Below, piece by piece: positions 1 through 10,263 of a stretch of DNA of 64,000 nt. The notes under the pieces were generated by a model. The model was not told the origin of the DNA. It saw only the letters and a list, made by a program, of their open reading frames with translations, and did no database searches. Each line of letters starts with the position of its first letter. The stretch's first letter is position 1. The stretch is taken from assembly GCA_965153355.1 (NCBI GenBank), contig OZ231127.1, positions 39,122,001 to 39,186,000 of the forward strand, in the 5' to 3' direction. This DNA comes from Flaccisagitta enflata (lineage: Eukaryota; Chaetognatha; Sagittoidea; Aphragmophora). A program made the translations under genes and the position numbers.

Positions 1-119
1 AAAACCAGAATTCTGGTCTGAGTTCTATCATTTTAGCCCCTTAAGACTCTTCCATAATATCAGTTTGGGTATAGTGAGGGATATTGTTCCACCTACCATA
101 GATTCTGGCTTCTGATACC

Positions 120-330
120 TAGACTCAGGCTTCTAAAACCCACATCCTAGCATTAGAGACCCAGATTCTGGCCACTGAGACCCAGATTCTGGCCTCAAAG
201 ACCCAAATCCTGGACTCAGAGACTCAAATCCTGGCCTCTTGAGTCCAAGAAATTGGTCTCTGAGACCGAATGTTAACCCCAGAGACCCAGATCCTGGCCT
301 GCTACCCCCTCAACCTACAAACTACTCGAG
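120..330. repeat. Degenerate ~20-bp tandem array
   Basis: Imperfect units built on AGACCCAGATTCTGGCC recur about eight times. The array resembles the other ~20-bp arrays of the window (1240-1375, 42300-42780, 61790-62040), which sit inside a GGGCAGCGG-type mobile element. This one probably also belongs to that family. Confidence 0.7.
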
Positions 331-414
331 AAGGGCAGGGGCACCGTTCTCCATATACTGCATTTTGTCATCTCTCCATGTTATTCAATGAGAGTTTGAA
401 TATCCGGGTATCTT

Positions 415-571
415 GGACAGAAGGAAGTCGGACTGAAGGACGACGGATGGACGGAGGGACAGATTCATCCTGTGTTCTATGGGACTTTGTCCCCTTTGGG
501 GCCGCTGCCCTGCTCCCCCTCAACCTCAATCACATACTGCTCAAGCAGGGCACGGGTACCGCTGACCACTT
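415..571 (+). mobile_element. 3' part of GGGCAGCGG-family element
   Basis: A GGAC-type microsatellite is followed by CCCTTTGGGGCCGCTGCCC, then GCCCTGCT...AGCAGGGC (a subterminal hairpin) and GGTACCGCTGACC. The same order occurs in the elements near 1.4, 22.7, 40.0, 42.8 and 62.2 kb. Only the 3' half is recognisable. Confidence 0.6.
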
Positions 572-1178
572 AACAATAGCACAAAAAAAAAACGGAACAA
601 CTTGTTTTGCTTTTTTTTGCTGAACTGAGAGATTAAACCATAGAAAATTCATGACCGTTTGAAAGCTTTGCAAAAGATCTTTCAAACGCGACGTTTTTGG
701 TCATTCTAGCGTTATTCGTTTAGAAATGGCATTGGAATGAATAAAAACATTGCCCCATTCAATTTTGTGCTTGTTTGAATGAAAAGGTTTTGTAAAAAGA
801 CATGGTTAACTTTAACAAGCTCTAACTTTTAAACCATTTGAGATACAGACTTGGGATTGGTCTAGAATGAAAGAAAATTCAAAAATCTTTAAATTCCTTC
901 TGAGAAAAAGATCAGTTTATCATTTTTTTTTGTCCTTTTCTCATGGATTAATAAAAAGATGCAGCTTCTTCAACTTCAACTTTTACAACTGTGACCACCT
1001 GCTCTTTATGTTTACGCCATTTCTAAACAAATAAAGCTAGGACAACCAGCAAGGTCGCATTTGAAAGATCTTTCGCAGAGCTTCAAAACGGTCATGGATT
1101 TTGCTATGTTTTTCTCATTGGATGATTACAAAACACTGACAAACATTTTGTTCCGTTTTTTTTTTTTGTGCTACTGTT
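572..1178. mobile_element. Fold-back element, 607 bp
   Basis: The ends are inverted copies: AACAATAGCAC followed by an A-run and CGGAACAA at the left, and the reverse complement of AACAGTAGCAC...CGGAACAA at the right. The inner arms also pair around CATGACCGTTT and AAAGATCTTTCAAA. No coding potential was seen. Confidence 0.65.
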
Positions 1179-1192
1179 ACTGCCTTTGGGCT

Positions 1193-1520
1193 GCTATTTG
1201 CTTTTTATGCATTTTTGGCAACGGCCCCGAATCCCAGCCTCAATGCAAATCCAAGCCAGAGGCCTCAATCCCAGCCTAGAGGCCCCAATGCCAGCCTCGA
1301 GGCTGCGATTTGGGCCTTGAGGCTATGATTTGGGCCTCGAGGATGGGATTTGGGCCTCAAGGCTGGGATTTGAGTTGGGGAGGGGGGGGGAAGTAGGAGG
1401 AGGAGGAGGAGGAGAAATTTACCTTTTGTGTGAAAGCATGCCCTGCTCCCTCCCTCAATATCAAGCACAATCAACTTAGGCAGGGCATGGGTACGGCTGA
1501 CCATCTAACGCTTTTACGAC
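1193..1520 (+). mobile_element. GGGCAGCGG-family element with inverted GCCTCGAGG array
   Basis: The 5' end is a degenerate GGCAACGGCCCCGAA. The interior has ~20-bp units read first as CCCAGCCTCGAGG and then in inverse orientation as CCTCGAGGNTGGGATTTGGG. The 3' end carries the GCCCTGC/GCAGGGC hairpin and GGCTGACCATCTAACGC. Confidence 0.65.
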
Positions 1521-2037
1521 TATTAACCCTATGAATTTAATTGGAATTTTATTAAAAGAATTGTTTCTCTCCCTAAATTTCAGCTTGATGAAAGAGTTGC
1601 TGGCGTCAATCGCCTGCAATGATTTACTTCACCCAATTCGTCTCGTCAATAAAATGCGCGAGGAATCTGTTTCCTTTAAATCTGTCCCTTTGGCACTCTC
1701 TCAGCTATCTCCTCTTTCAGCTTCGCAGACCAAAGGTTGGTTGAAAATTCAGACTTTTCGAGTTGGCGTCAGCAGACATGGGAGCAGAAATCAGACATCG
1801 GACCAGACATCAGTTTCATGAAAATTAAGACCATTTTAGGCGCGTTTGTTAGGTAATCGTCTTTTCGTACGTTTTCACCTCAGGTCGTCTTGTTACCCAA
1901 ACACAATCATCTTCGAGGGGACAAAGAAGCTTGTATCGTGAAATCCTCTTCTTAGCCATCTATGCTTATGGAAACGAAGATATCGATTTAAGTAAGTGGA
2001 AGAAAATACTTTTATTTATGTGCGACAGACGGAATTT
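1521..2037. other. No recognisable feature
   Basis: Non-repetitive DNA. A 96-codon open frame (1531-1821, +) has no recognisable motif or splice context, so I do not call a gene. Confidence 0.4.
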
Positions 2038-2226
2038 GAGTGTATGAATGTGTTTGTGTCCGTGTGTGTGCTTTTGTGTGTCAGCAAGTGCTTTGAAGTG
2101 TTTTTGTGAGTGTTGTGTATTTTGTGTGTGCTGTGCATTTTTGTCCCCGACGAACAGTTTTCGTCGGTGGACTATGTGATGGACCTGATCGTGTAGTCTG
2201 TCGTCTGTCTGTCTGTCTGTCTGTTT
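2038..2226. repeat. GT-rich and TCTG microsatellite
   Basis: Degenerate (TGTG)n, then CCGACGAACAGTTTTCGTCGG (a hairpin near 2147) and a short (GTCT)n run. Confidence 0.7.
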
Positions 2227-2269
2227 AAAACCCTCTCATATTTTTGGAACCAGACTTCAGAATTTGATG

Positions 2270-3500
2270 AAACTTTGCTGGTGTTGTTTATAGGTCAATA
2301 GGAGCTTGTGTACCAATTTTCAAAAAAATTCATTAACTTTTACTACCCTTTGCCTATTATTTTTGTAGTAATATTTAGCTGGGACTTAGGTGGTTTACAT
2401 AGGTAGAGGGTAGTAAAGGTTAATGAATTTTTTTTTAATTTGGTATACAAGTAGAGGGTACTAAATAAACAACCCCCGCAAAATTCGAATTAAATCTGAA
2501 GTTTGGTTTATGAGATATTAGCTTATTTATGTAGTAGTATGTTGCTAGGACTTAGGCAATTTACATAGGCAAAGGGTAGTACCGGGTCATCAATCTGGAC
2601 TGGGAAAAAGTGTTAAGCTTTTGCTCTCAGCTGCTTGTTCTCACTGGTTTGGAAATTGTTTTCTTTTGTAGTACTATGTTTGACGTTTTTTGTATCAAAA
2701 TTTTATTGGTCTGAGTTAAATACTTTGTCCACAACATCAATTTGAAAAAAAAAACAAGCCTTTTCAGATATAGCTCAAATTAGCCTTAGTTTATCAAAAC
2801 TGTTTTTCTTGGATTTGCTCTTATTTTTCATTGGATTGAGCAGCAAATGTCAGATTTGTCTCGGTTGAAGATATTTTAATGAATTTTAAAAAACATCTTT
2901 AAGTTGAGACTATTTCAGCATTTGTCGCTCAAACTGATCAAAAATGAGGTAAAATAGTTTTGATGAAAAAGGGATAAATTGAGTTTAAGCCACAAATACT
3001 TGTTTTACTTCAAATTGATGTTGTGGACAAAATATTTGACACAGACCAATGAAATTTTGACACAAAAAATGTCAAACATAGTACTATACAGGAAAATCAA
3101 TTCCAGGTCCTTGAGAAAAAGCATCTGAGGGTAAAAGCTTAATACTTTTTCCCAATCCAGATTGATGACCCTGTAAAGGTATGTGAATTTTTTTCTAATT
3201 TGGTATACATGTAGAGGGTAGTAAATAAATAACCCCTGCAGAATTCGAATTAAATCTGAAGTCTGGTTTATGAGATATTAGCTTATTTATGTAGTAATAT
3301 GTTACTATGACTTTGGCAGTTTACATAGGCAAAGGGTAGCAAAGTTATTTGAATTCTTTTTTAATTTGGTATACAATTAAAGGATATTAATTGAACTGCC
3401 CCTGCAAAATTCGAACTAAATCTGAAGTCTTGTTTATAAGATACTAGCTTAATAATGTAGTAATATGTTACTAGGACTTAAGCGATTTGTATAGAGGATT
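2270..3500. repeat. Three diverged ~155-bp tandem repeats
   Basis: Units near 2416, 3175 and 3340 share TTAATTTGGTATACA, GCAAAATTCGAA, AAATCTGAAGT, GAGATATTAGCTTA and TTTACATAGGCAAAGGGTAG. A partly inverted unit occupies about 2280-2410. A fold-back element (2584-3171) interrupts the series. Confidence 0.7.
2584..3171. mobile_element. Fold-back element, 588 bp
   Basis: The terminal inverted repeats begin GGGTCATCAATCTGGA and continue through GGGAAAAAGT and TTAAGCTTTT. The arms then pair more loosely through TAGTACTATGTTTGAC, TTGTCCACAACATCAATTTGA and beyond. No ORF. It sits inside a ~155-bp tandem array. Confidence 0.8.
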
Positions 3501-3571
3501 TGAGTTGATGAATTTTTTTACTTGCTCATTTATTTCATTCTGATTTTTCTTTAGGTTTGCCATCATGGATT

Positions 3572-4120
3572 TCAAGATTCATCTTCAACTACTGTCATCA
3601 TCTTCAACTACTGTCATCATCTTCTACTACTGTCATCATCTTCAACTACTGTCATCATCTTCAACTACTGTCATCATCTTCTACTACTGTCATCATCTTC
3701 AACTATTGTTATCATCTTCAACTACTGTCATCATCTTCAACTACTGTCATCATCTTCAACTACTGTTATCATCTTCAACTACTGTCATCATCTTCAACTA
3801 CTGTCATCATCTTCAACTACTGTCATCATCTTCAACTACTGTCATCATCTTCAACTACTGTCATTATCTTCAACTACTGTCATTATCTTCAACTACTGTC
3901 ATCATCTTCAACTACTGTCATCATCTTCAACTGCTGTCATCATCTTCAACTACTGTTATCATCTTCAACTACTGTTATCATCTTCAACTACTGTCATCAT
4001 TTTCAACTACTGTCATCATCTTCAACTACTGTCATCATCTTCAACTACTGTCATCATCTTCAACTACTGTCATCATCTTCATCTATTATCATCATCCTCG
4101 ACTACTGTCATCATCTTCGA
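3572..4120. repeat. 19-bp minisatellite, ~28 copies
   Basis: The unit is TTCAACTACTGTCATCATC with a few substitutions (CAT to TAT, CAA to CTA). Because 19 is not a multiple of 3 and no stop arises, the same 19-residue peptide repeat cycles through the reading frames. The two long open frames here are by-products of the repeat. Confidence 0.95.
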
Positions 4121-4124
4121 CTAT

Positions 4125-4350
4125 TAATTTTTTTGAAAAAAATTTTTGAAAATATTTTTTAAAGATTTTTGAAATTTTTTTTAGAAATTTTTTTTTGAAA
4201 TTTTTTTTTTGAAAATTTTTTAAAACTTTTCAAAAATTTTTAAAAATTTTTTTTGAAAATTTTGTTTAAATTTTTTTTGAAAATTTTTTTTTTGAAAATT
4301 TTTTTTTTGAAAATTTTTTTTTTGAAAATTTTTTAAATATTTTTTCAAAG
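4125..4350. repeat. Degenerate T-run/GAAAA array
   Basis: About 220 bp of T-runs punctuated by GAAAA at 10-20 bp intervals, directly after the minisatellite. Confidence 0.8.
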
Positions 4351-4477
4351 ATTTTTGTTGTTATTATCATTCATTGTTATCATCATCATCCACTATTGTT
4401 ATCATTATCAAGTTATGTCATCAGTAAAACAATATTGAAAATTTTTTTTGCTTGAAATTGCTGTCTCGTGTATCTCA

Positions 4478-4547
4478 TCGAGTTGCGTTTACGCAACGAG
4501 AAAGCTTCAAAAATTACAGTCCCCAGTCGGTAATTTTGAAGCTTTTT
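4478..4547. repeat. Two adjacent hairpins
   Basis: GTTGCG-TTTA-CGCAAC (about 4483-4498) is followed by a longer dyad, AAAGCTTCAAAAATTAC paired with GTAATTTTGAAGCTTT (4501-4546). It ends just before the fold-back element at 4563. No RNA family is recognised. Confidence 0.6.
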
Positions 4548-4771
4548 TGTATTTTGAGAATAGGGTGGTTCCAGGTGAAATCATCAAAAAGTGAAAACCC
4601 TCAAAAAATAGAATTTGCTCTTTTTTAATGTAAAGGTACCCCTTGGGGAGTTATTTAAGAATCCCGAATATTTTTGCACTCAGAGCCATATTTTGGGTTC
4701 TATGTGGGTTTGAAATTTTGACCCCCAGGGGTACACCCAAAACTTTAAATAGCTATATCTCAGCTGTTTTT

Positions 4772-4952
4772 AGTCGCGTGCTACGCGACTCTACACCCCG
4801 CTTTGTCCGTCGGTCGGTTGGTCGGTCCCCATTTTACTTTTTTTTTTATTTTTGTGGTCTTTGGCTTCACTGCACTTGCCAAAACGCTCTAGAAACTCAC
4901 ACTGCCCCTGCCCACCCGCACGCGACTAGGGTAGCCGTGTATCCGGCCTTGT
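4772..4952 (+). mobile_element. HINE-like element, AGTCGCG subfamily
   Basis: Starts after a T-run with the hairpin AGTCGCGTGCTACGCGACT. It has a short GTCGGTCGGTTGGTCGG tract, TGCCCCTGCCCACCCGCACG, the subterminal CGCGACT, the hairpin GCCG-TGTATC-CGGC, and ends CTTGTT. The opposite arm of the host fold-back element shows the uninterrupted site. Confidence 0.85.
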
Positions 4953-5347
4953 TTAGGATAAATGTACAATCTTGGTGTCAATCTTCTTGTATAAACCCAA
5001 AGAATCTGTTGGGAAAAAAAATTTGAACTAAAAATAATCATTTGGGGTTTTTTTTACCTCTAGGGGTAGCACCCCGTAGTACTCCTGGGTACCTAGCACC
5101 TAGAAATTTTGAGAAAAAAAAGGTTGGAAAATATTTTTTTTATGTTTGTGGTTTCATATTCAAAAACAGAAAATATGGGAGCTCAATTCCTTAACACTCC
5201 AAAAAAGGGTCAAAGATGGATAGTAATGCCAATTTTTCATGATTTTTTAGGATTTCAGTATTTTTTGTCAAAATTGTTAAAAATTAGCCTAACAACCCAT
5301 TTTTGACCTTATTTTTGGGTATTAAGGAATTGAGCTCCCATATTTTT

Positions 5348-5515
5348 AGTCCCGTGCCACGCGACTCTACACTCACGTTAGTCTGTCGGTCCGTCCGTCA
5401 CACTACTTTTTTTGGGTTTTTGGCCTCACTGCTCCTGCCCAAATGATCTGGTGACCTCAATTACAGCCCCTGCCCACCCGCACGCGACTGGGGTAGCCGT
5501 GTATCCGGCCTTGTT
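5348..5515 (+). mobile_element. HINE-like element, AGTCGCG subfamily
   Basis: Same order as the copy at 4772 with a slightly mutated 5' hairpin (AGTCCCGTGCCACGCGACT). It ends CCGGCCTTGTT. It lies near the centre of the fold-back element, between two short inverted copies of GGAGCTCAATTCCTTAA. Confidence 0.85.
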
Positions 5516-5642
5516 TATTGTTGAATATGAAACCCCAAACATGGAAGAATTTTTTTCCAACTTTTATTTCCAAAACTTTTAGGTACTAAGTACCCCGTGG
5601 TACTACCCCTAGGGGTAAGAACCCCTAAAATGATTATTTTTA

Positions 5643-6200
5643 CTATCTTGGCCATAAATATAAGCACAGTATAAGTTCATTTATTGACTAGAAGTGAACA
5701 GCAAACATATCAGACTGCATTTAATATTTAGTATGACCATGTTGGGCATCCACCACCGCCTGCATTCACTTTGGCATTGACTCGTAAAGAGACTGGAGGT
5801 ACTATGGAATGTTATTTCAAACTATTTAAGCGATTTATATCAGCCCTGCTTTGCATGTTGTCTTCCCCTGTTTTCGCAGGTTTTTTGTTTGAATCTTTGA
5901 ATTCTCAATTGGATTGAGATCAAAATTGATGTGGGCTAACCCTAGACGAGCTTAACTCGTCGATCTTACAGTATATTTGGTGCAGTGTGCCAGTGCAGCA
6001 TTCTCCATAAAATTGCAAAAAGCAAATGTTTTATTCATTTTGCTCTCGTTTTTAAATGAATAAAGATACAGGAACCAGCTTGGTCTCATTTGATAGATTT
6101 TTTGAAGATGCAAATTTTGAAAAAAAAATCATCTCTCTGCGATTAAAATTAAGCGAGTTATGACATTTTAAAGCTGTGCTTATATTTATGGCCAAGATGG
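5643..6200 (-). mobile_element. Tc1/mariner-like deletion derivative
   Basis: The terminal inverted repeats TATCTTGGCCATAAATATAA and CCATCTTGGCCATAAATATA are flanked by TA at 5641-5642 and 6201-6202. The other fold-back arm has a single TA at the matching place (5029-5030), which confirms the TA duplication. The interior keeps a minus-strand transposase remnant. Confidence 0.85.
5721..5812 (-). pseudogene. Tc1-like transposase C-terminus, broken
   Basis: Read on the minus strand, the last ~30 codons give LQSLYESMPK, a stop where the family has Arg or Lys, then MQAVVDAQ and HTKY-stop. This matches the typical C-terminus of Tc1-family DDE transposases (LxSMPxRxxAVIxAKGGxTxY). A further in-frame stop lies just upstream. 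The catalytic region is absent, so it cannot make an active enzyme. Confidence 0.7.
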
Positions 6201-6625
6201 TAGTTCAAATTTTTTTCCCAACAGATTCTTTGGGTAAATACAAGAAGATTGACACCAAGATTGTACTTTCATCACAAAAAAAAGCTGAGATGTAGCTTTT
6301 TAAAGTTTTGGGGGTACCCCTGGGGGTCAAAATTTCAAACCCCCTGTAAAACCCTAAATATAGCCTCGAGCCCAAAAATATTTGGGATTCTTGAATAACT
6401 CCCCAAGGGATACCTTTACACCAAAAAAGAGCAAATTCTATTTTTTGAGGGTTTTCACATTTTGATGATCTCACCTGTAACCACCCAATATTGTTTGTGT
6501 GTGACTGTGTGCGTTAAAGTGTGTTTTGTGAGTTTGTCTGTGGGTGTGTTTGTGTGCCTGCACGCTTGCGTGCGATCGTGAGTGATATTGTGCCCATCTG
6601 ACCTTTTGTCGATTAGTCTAACAAA

Positions 6626-6790
6626 ATGTCCTTATCAATCGCAGAAGCGTTCGATTGGAAATACAAGCAAGCTTTTGAATTGGCGCGGCGCGATCCGGCT
6701 GTTAACGCTACACTACGCCCACAAGACGCACTACCAGAAATTGCCGCACTACATTGTCGCAAAATCTTTGGCATGCTGCCGCTAGGATAG
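6626..6790 (+). CDS. Possible short protein or first exon (54 codons)
   Basis: An ATG at 6626 (AACAAAATGTC context) opens 54 codons and a TAG. The protein starts MSLSIAEAFDWKYKQAFELA and continues RRDPAVNATLRPQDALPEIA. The composition is balanced and the DNA is more GC-rich than the surrounding AT-rich sequence, unlike the low-complexity frames elsewhere. I do not recognise the family. It lies 139 bp after the fold-back element. It could be a small gene, a first exon whose donor I cannot place, or chance. Confidence 0.3.
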   Translation: MSLSIAEAFDWKYKQAFELARRDPAVNATLRPQDALPEIAALHCRKIFGMLPLG

Positions 6791-7774
6791 GAATGATAAA
6801 ACCTGTGAAGATGATTTGCGTAGTTGATGAACAACATACCAGTCCAAGAATCTCAGCCAGTTTCTCGGCTTGATTTGGTCTTTCCCTTGTCAATATCAAG
6901 TCATAAATGCTTATATTGGTATCCGGAATAGTGTAGAATAGTAAAGTACCTCTTGATACGCTAAAGTTCAGTCTGCGGTGTGAACATTGAAATAGGCAGC
7001 ACGCGTGACTAATGACTTTCTTCGATATTGATATTGCTGTTCAGAACGTGTTGTTTCTCACGATATTATGTATTTTCATTATTTCGTTGACCTAATTCAC
7101 GTAACAATTCCTCTCAAATAATTTACGATATTTTCGTTGGTTATTGTTTTAGTTACCTTTTGTAGATAGTGAAGTGTAGATATGACGGATGGTAGTCTGA
7201 TCTTGGACCTCGGAATTTCGATCATTGATGAGACACAATGTTTCTTATATTCGATTTTCTCCATAACCACTGTTTGCTTGCTCTTTCTGTCGGCCTACTT
7301 CTCCGTGTGAGTTGCATCATGGTCTCCTATATACTCCGGCTCTATATTTAAAATGAAATTAGGGATAAGTGACAATTCGTGTCGCATGTCGCCTACCACA
7401 AATTTTATAGTGAAACATTTTTGTGGGCCATGGGCACACTCGAAACTAACAAGCATGTTCCAGTATACGTATAATCTCCTAGCCATAGAACAATTCACGA
7501 ATGACCACTTTAAAGATTTGGACTTTTCGTTCCCTTGGCAGTATCTCAAGCTAGAATGTAGACCATATTTCCTGTTTCAGTGCTTTCGCCGCTCAAATTG
7601 TTGATAGTTGTCATCAATGTTTCCATTTGAATTCCTAATATCTTTGTGTTTTATTCTTGGCTTTCAAATGATTTTTACACCTGATGTGGTGCCATTGGTG
7701 CCTGAATAAACGATGGATCCGATGCTGATTTTTTCCTTGAAATTAGAACATATTAGTTTTTTATTACAAAGGTA
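6791..7774. other. No recognisable feature
   Basis: Non-repetitive AT-rich DNA. Overlapping open frames on both strands at 7295-7604 carry no motif that I recognise. Confidence 0.4.
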
Positions 7775-8384
7775 GCTACAGTACGATGGGAGCAATGACG
7801 ACCGAGACTGGAGGATAGATTTTAAGTATCTTAATTTCATTTGGTTCATGAAATATTTAAGAACTAGGCTAATTAAAGGTTGCTTTATTGAGTGAATGCA
7901 TTTGTGTCTCTTAAACTAGGGTACTAAGCTGCGGCAAACCAAGGAGAAATGGGGTGAAATAAAAGATGTCGTAATTCTTTGATCGCGTTTGCTATATCAA
8001 AGATGATTAGATACAATAAACATTTGACCAGTAATCAATCAGAATAACTTGGAAACGCATAATAGTCTGATCCTGTGTCTTTTTTCGCGATGAAAATCTA
8101 AAGATTTGAAAGAAAATAGAGAAGCGCCTTGAAAATCGTCTCCTGAGTTTAGCAAGAGGCCAACTCGTGAAAACACGCCATACCACCTTGTAGATTAGCT
8201 AACGGTGAATTCAAATCTGTTTTCGGAAATGATTTTCTATGTGGCGAAGAATAGCGAGAGACAAAACTGTGAGCCTTTGCTAGAAGCAATTATTGGGAAA
8301 ATTAATACCATCATGGATTTGACAAGCCAAATAAACGCAAACGGACTGCATGTTTGATATCTATGGAAACACCTTTTTTTCATT

Positions 8385-8737
8385 GCGTGCATGCGACTCA
8401 TTAAACCCGCTATGACCATCGGTCTATCCATGTGTCTGTCAGCCAATCAGCAAAGCTTATTTGGCATCTGCAGTTGGTTTTTAGTCGCAGACAAGCGACT
8501 CTATAAGAGGCTTTCTCCGTCCGTCCGTTGGTCCATCCGTTCATTGGTCCGTGGTGATCGAGTTGGAAAGTGTGAAAACGCGCATTTCCGCCCCTGCCCA
8601 CCCGTCCGCGACTGGTATTGGCCGTGTATCCGGCCTTGTTGCATTACTGCTCCTGCCTCAATGCTTTGATTGCCTTTTTACATAACTTTCGCTGCCAACC
8701 CGCACATGACTAGGGTAGCCGTGTATCAAGCCTTGTT
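8385..8737 (+). mobile_element. Old HINE-like element split by a younger copy
   Basis: The 5' part (8385-8477) begins GCGTGCATGCGACT and runs into ACCATCGGTC. The 3' part (8641-8737) holds ACTGCTCCTGCC, CCCGCACATGACTAGGGTAG and ends CAAGCCTTGTT. A younger copy (8483-8640) sits between them. Confidence 0.7.
8483..8640 (+). mobile_element. HINE-like element nested in an older copy
   Basis: Starts after TTTTT with AGTCGCAGACAAGCGACT, has GTCCGTCCGTTGGTCC, the subterminal CCGCGACT, GGCCGTGTATCCGGCC and CTTGTT at the end. Same type as the copy at 12515-12676. Confidence 0.8.
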
Positions 8738-8996
8738 AAGTGCGTCCTCGCACTTCTATAAGAGGTCATGTCCGTCGGTTGGTTGGTCGGTTGGTCGGTC
8801 GGTCGGTTGGTTGGTCGGTCACGCAAACGTTTGAAATACGCAAAACGGCAGATTCTGACATATTTCTTCATTCCTAGCACCTTTCATGCCTCACCACATT
8901 CATTTTCATTCATTCATTCATTCATCCATCAAAAACGTTCATTCACAAATTCTTAATCAAGCGAGGCGCACTTATTGGCCTTCACTTGGCCTTGTT
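8738..8996 (+). mobile_element. HINE-like element, AAGTGCG subfamily
   Basis: The 5' hairpin AAGTGCGTCCTCGCACTT (8738-8755) is followed by CTATAAGAGG and a long GTCGGTTGGTTGGTCGG tract, then (ATTC)n. Near the 3' end the subterminal repeat is GCGCACTT, matching this element's own hairpin arm. GGCC-TTCACTT-GGCC and TTGTT follow. It abuts the previous element exactly, tail to head. Confidence 0.85.
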
Positions 8997-9074
8997 TTAT
9001 CTAAAATGGAATTAGCTAATACATGTCAGTATTTTTTTTCACAAAGTAGCTGATGAAGCCCTCAAATTGGCCGC

Positions 9075-9245
9075 AAACAAAGATCGTTGCCCACAGTCAA
9101 CACCCCGATTGTTCGTCCATCTATCGGTCGGTTGGATGGTCCTTCACATTTTACTTGTGCCCAAATGCTCAAGGGACCTCAAATACAGCCCCTGCCCACA
9201 TGCATTCAACTAAGGTTGCCGTTTATCCAATATCTAGCCATGTTA
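9075..9245 (+). mobile_element. Degenerate HINE-like remnant
   Basis: CACCCCGATTGTTCGTCCAT, GGTCGGTTGGATGGTCC and AGCCCCTGCCCACATGCA resemble the family interior. The 5' hairpin is lost and the 3' end is diverged (GCCGTTTATCCAATATCTAG). Confidence 0.55.
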
Positions 9246-9269
9246 TTATTAGTTTAAATGCAACAAGAA

Positions 9270-9392
9270 TGTGGGAGTGAGTGTGTGTGTGTGTGTGTGT
9301 GCGTGCATGCATGCATGCGTGCGTGCGTGCATGCGTGCGTGCGTGCGTGCGTGTGTGAGTGTGTGTGTGAATGAGAGAGAGAGAGATTTAAA
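9270..9392. repeat. (GT)n / (GCGTGCAT)n / (GA)n microsatellite
   Basis: (TG)n, then GCGTGCATGCATGCGTGC-type units, (GTGT)n and (GA)n. Confidence 0.95.
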
Positions 9393-9788
9393 ATCAAACA
9401 AGCAATGTTGTTGATTCTTTTCTTTTAACATTTTGAGTTAAAAATAACCTATCAATTTTGCATGAAATTCGGCCATTACTCCAATCTTATCACCCATGGT
9501 CGGTCTAAGTGGTGCAAGCATCATCATCAGAATCCATATTTGTCATATGATAGGTTTTTTGCTTAAATCTGCTCTGATTGACTCATTACAAGACAGCTCC
9601 ATTTTCTCGGAGAATAAAAAAGTGCCAGACACCGAGTGGCGGATTCCAATTATCTATACAACTCCAGGCGTCATGAAATGAGTCAAATGTGTCCTTTAGG
9701 GCTGTAATTAGTGTGACCCATGTAAATACGAGCCGATCGATATGCGGGAGGCCATATTCTAGCATTTTTGCTGATTTCGTATTACTAC

Positions 9789-10130
9789 CCTACTTAAACC
9801 TCAACTTGTGATTTGACCTCATCAAGACTTCATTTTTCAAGGTTCTAACTATTTTTATTAGATTGGGCGAAAAATTTTATACAATTTAAAAAAAAAAAAT
9901 CAGCTCATTTGGACCATTTTTACAGATTTTACGGCTATGTTTAGAAAACAAAATATATGCAAATTAATTTTTTGGCAAAACTTAAAATGGTCATAAAACC
10001 TGTAAAAATAGACCGATAGACCAATTAAGCTGATTTTTTTTTTTAAAACTATTTTTCACTCAATCTATTGAGATAGGATAAAACTTTGAAACATAAATTC
10101 TTGATGAGGTCAAGTCGCAAGTTGAAGTTT
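9789..10130. mobile_element. Fold-back element, ~340 bp
   Basis: The left arm has CCTCAACTTGTGATTTGACC and CTCATCAAGA. The right arm reads inversely as CTTCAACTTGCGACTTGACC and CTCATCAAGA. Inner parts pair through AATCAGCTYAWTTGG and ACCATTTT. Confidence 0.7.
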
Positions 10131-10263
10131 GAAAGATGCAAACATTTTCACTCAGTTAAACATCCTTTAATTATCATAGATCTGAAATATTTTATGTTAA
10201 AAATAAAGGTACCTAAAATCAATCCTCCAGTCTAGGTCGTCATTGCTCCCATCGTACTGTAGA

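Larger units (their letters stand above)
4563..6486. mobile_element. Large fold-back element with nested insertions, 1.9 kb
   Basis: The left end GGGTGGTTCCAGGTGA and right end (reverse complement) GGGTGGTTACAGGTGA start long inverted arms: 4563-5180, and 5527-5640 plus 6203-6486. Both flanks read AATA (4559-4562 and 6487-6490), a possible 4-bp target duplication. The arms are interrupted by a HINE-like element at 4772-4952 (left arm) and a Tc1/mariner-like element at 5643-6200 (right arm); another HINE-like copy lies at 5348-5515. Confidence 0.8.
7777..10260. mobile_element. 2.5-kb element with 50-bp terminal inverted repeats
   Basis: The left end CAGTACGATGGGAGCAATGA, continuing CGACCGAGACTGGAGGAT, is matched by the inverted right end at about 10211-10260 with 3-4 mismatches in 50. 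TA flanks both ends (7775-7776, 10261-10262). The termini match the shorter elements at 12172, 29812 and 59627. No transposase was found, and several later insertions lie inside. Confidence 0.75.

Noticed and set aside
3557-4162. Two ~200-residue open frames rich in Ser, Thr, Ile and Leu
   Set aside because: They are translations of a 19-bp minisatellite in different frames.
7295-7604. Overlapping 83-84-residue frames on both strands
   Set aside because: No motif, no splice sites that build a longer protein, and no reason to prefer either strand.
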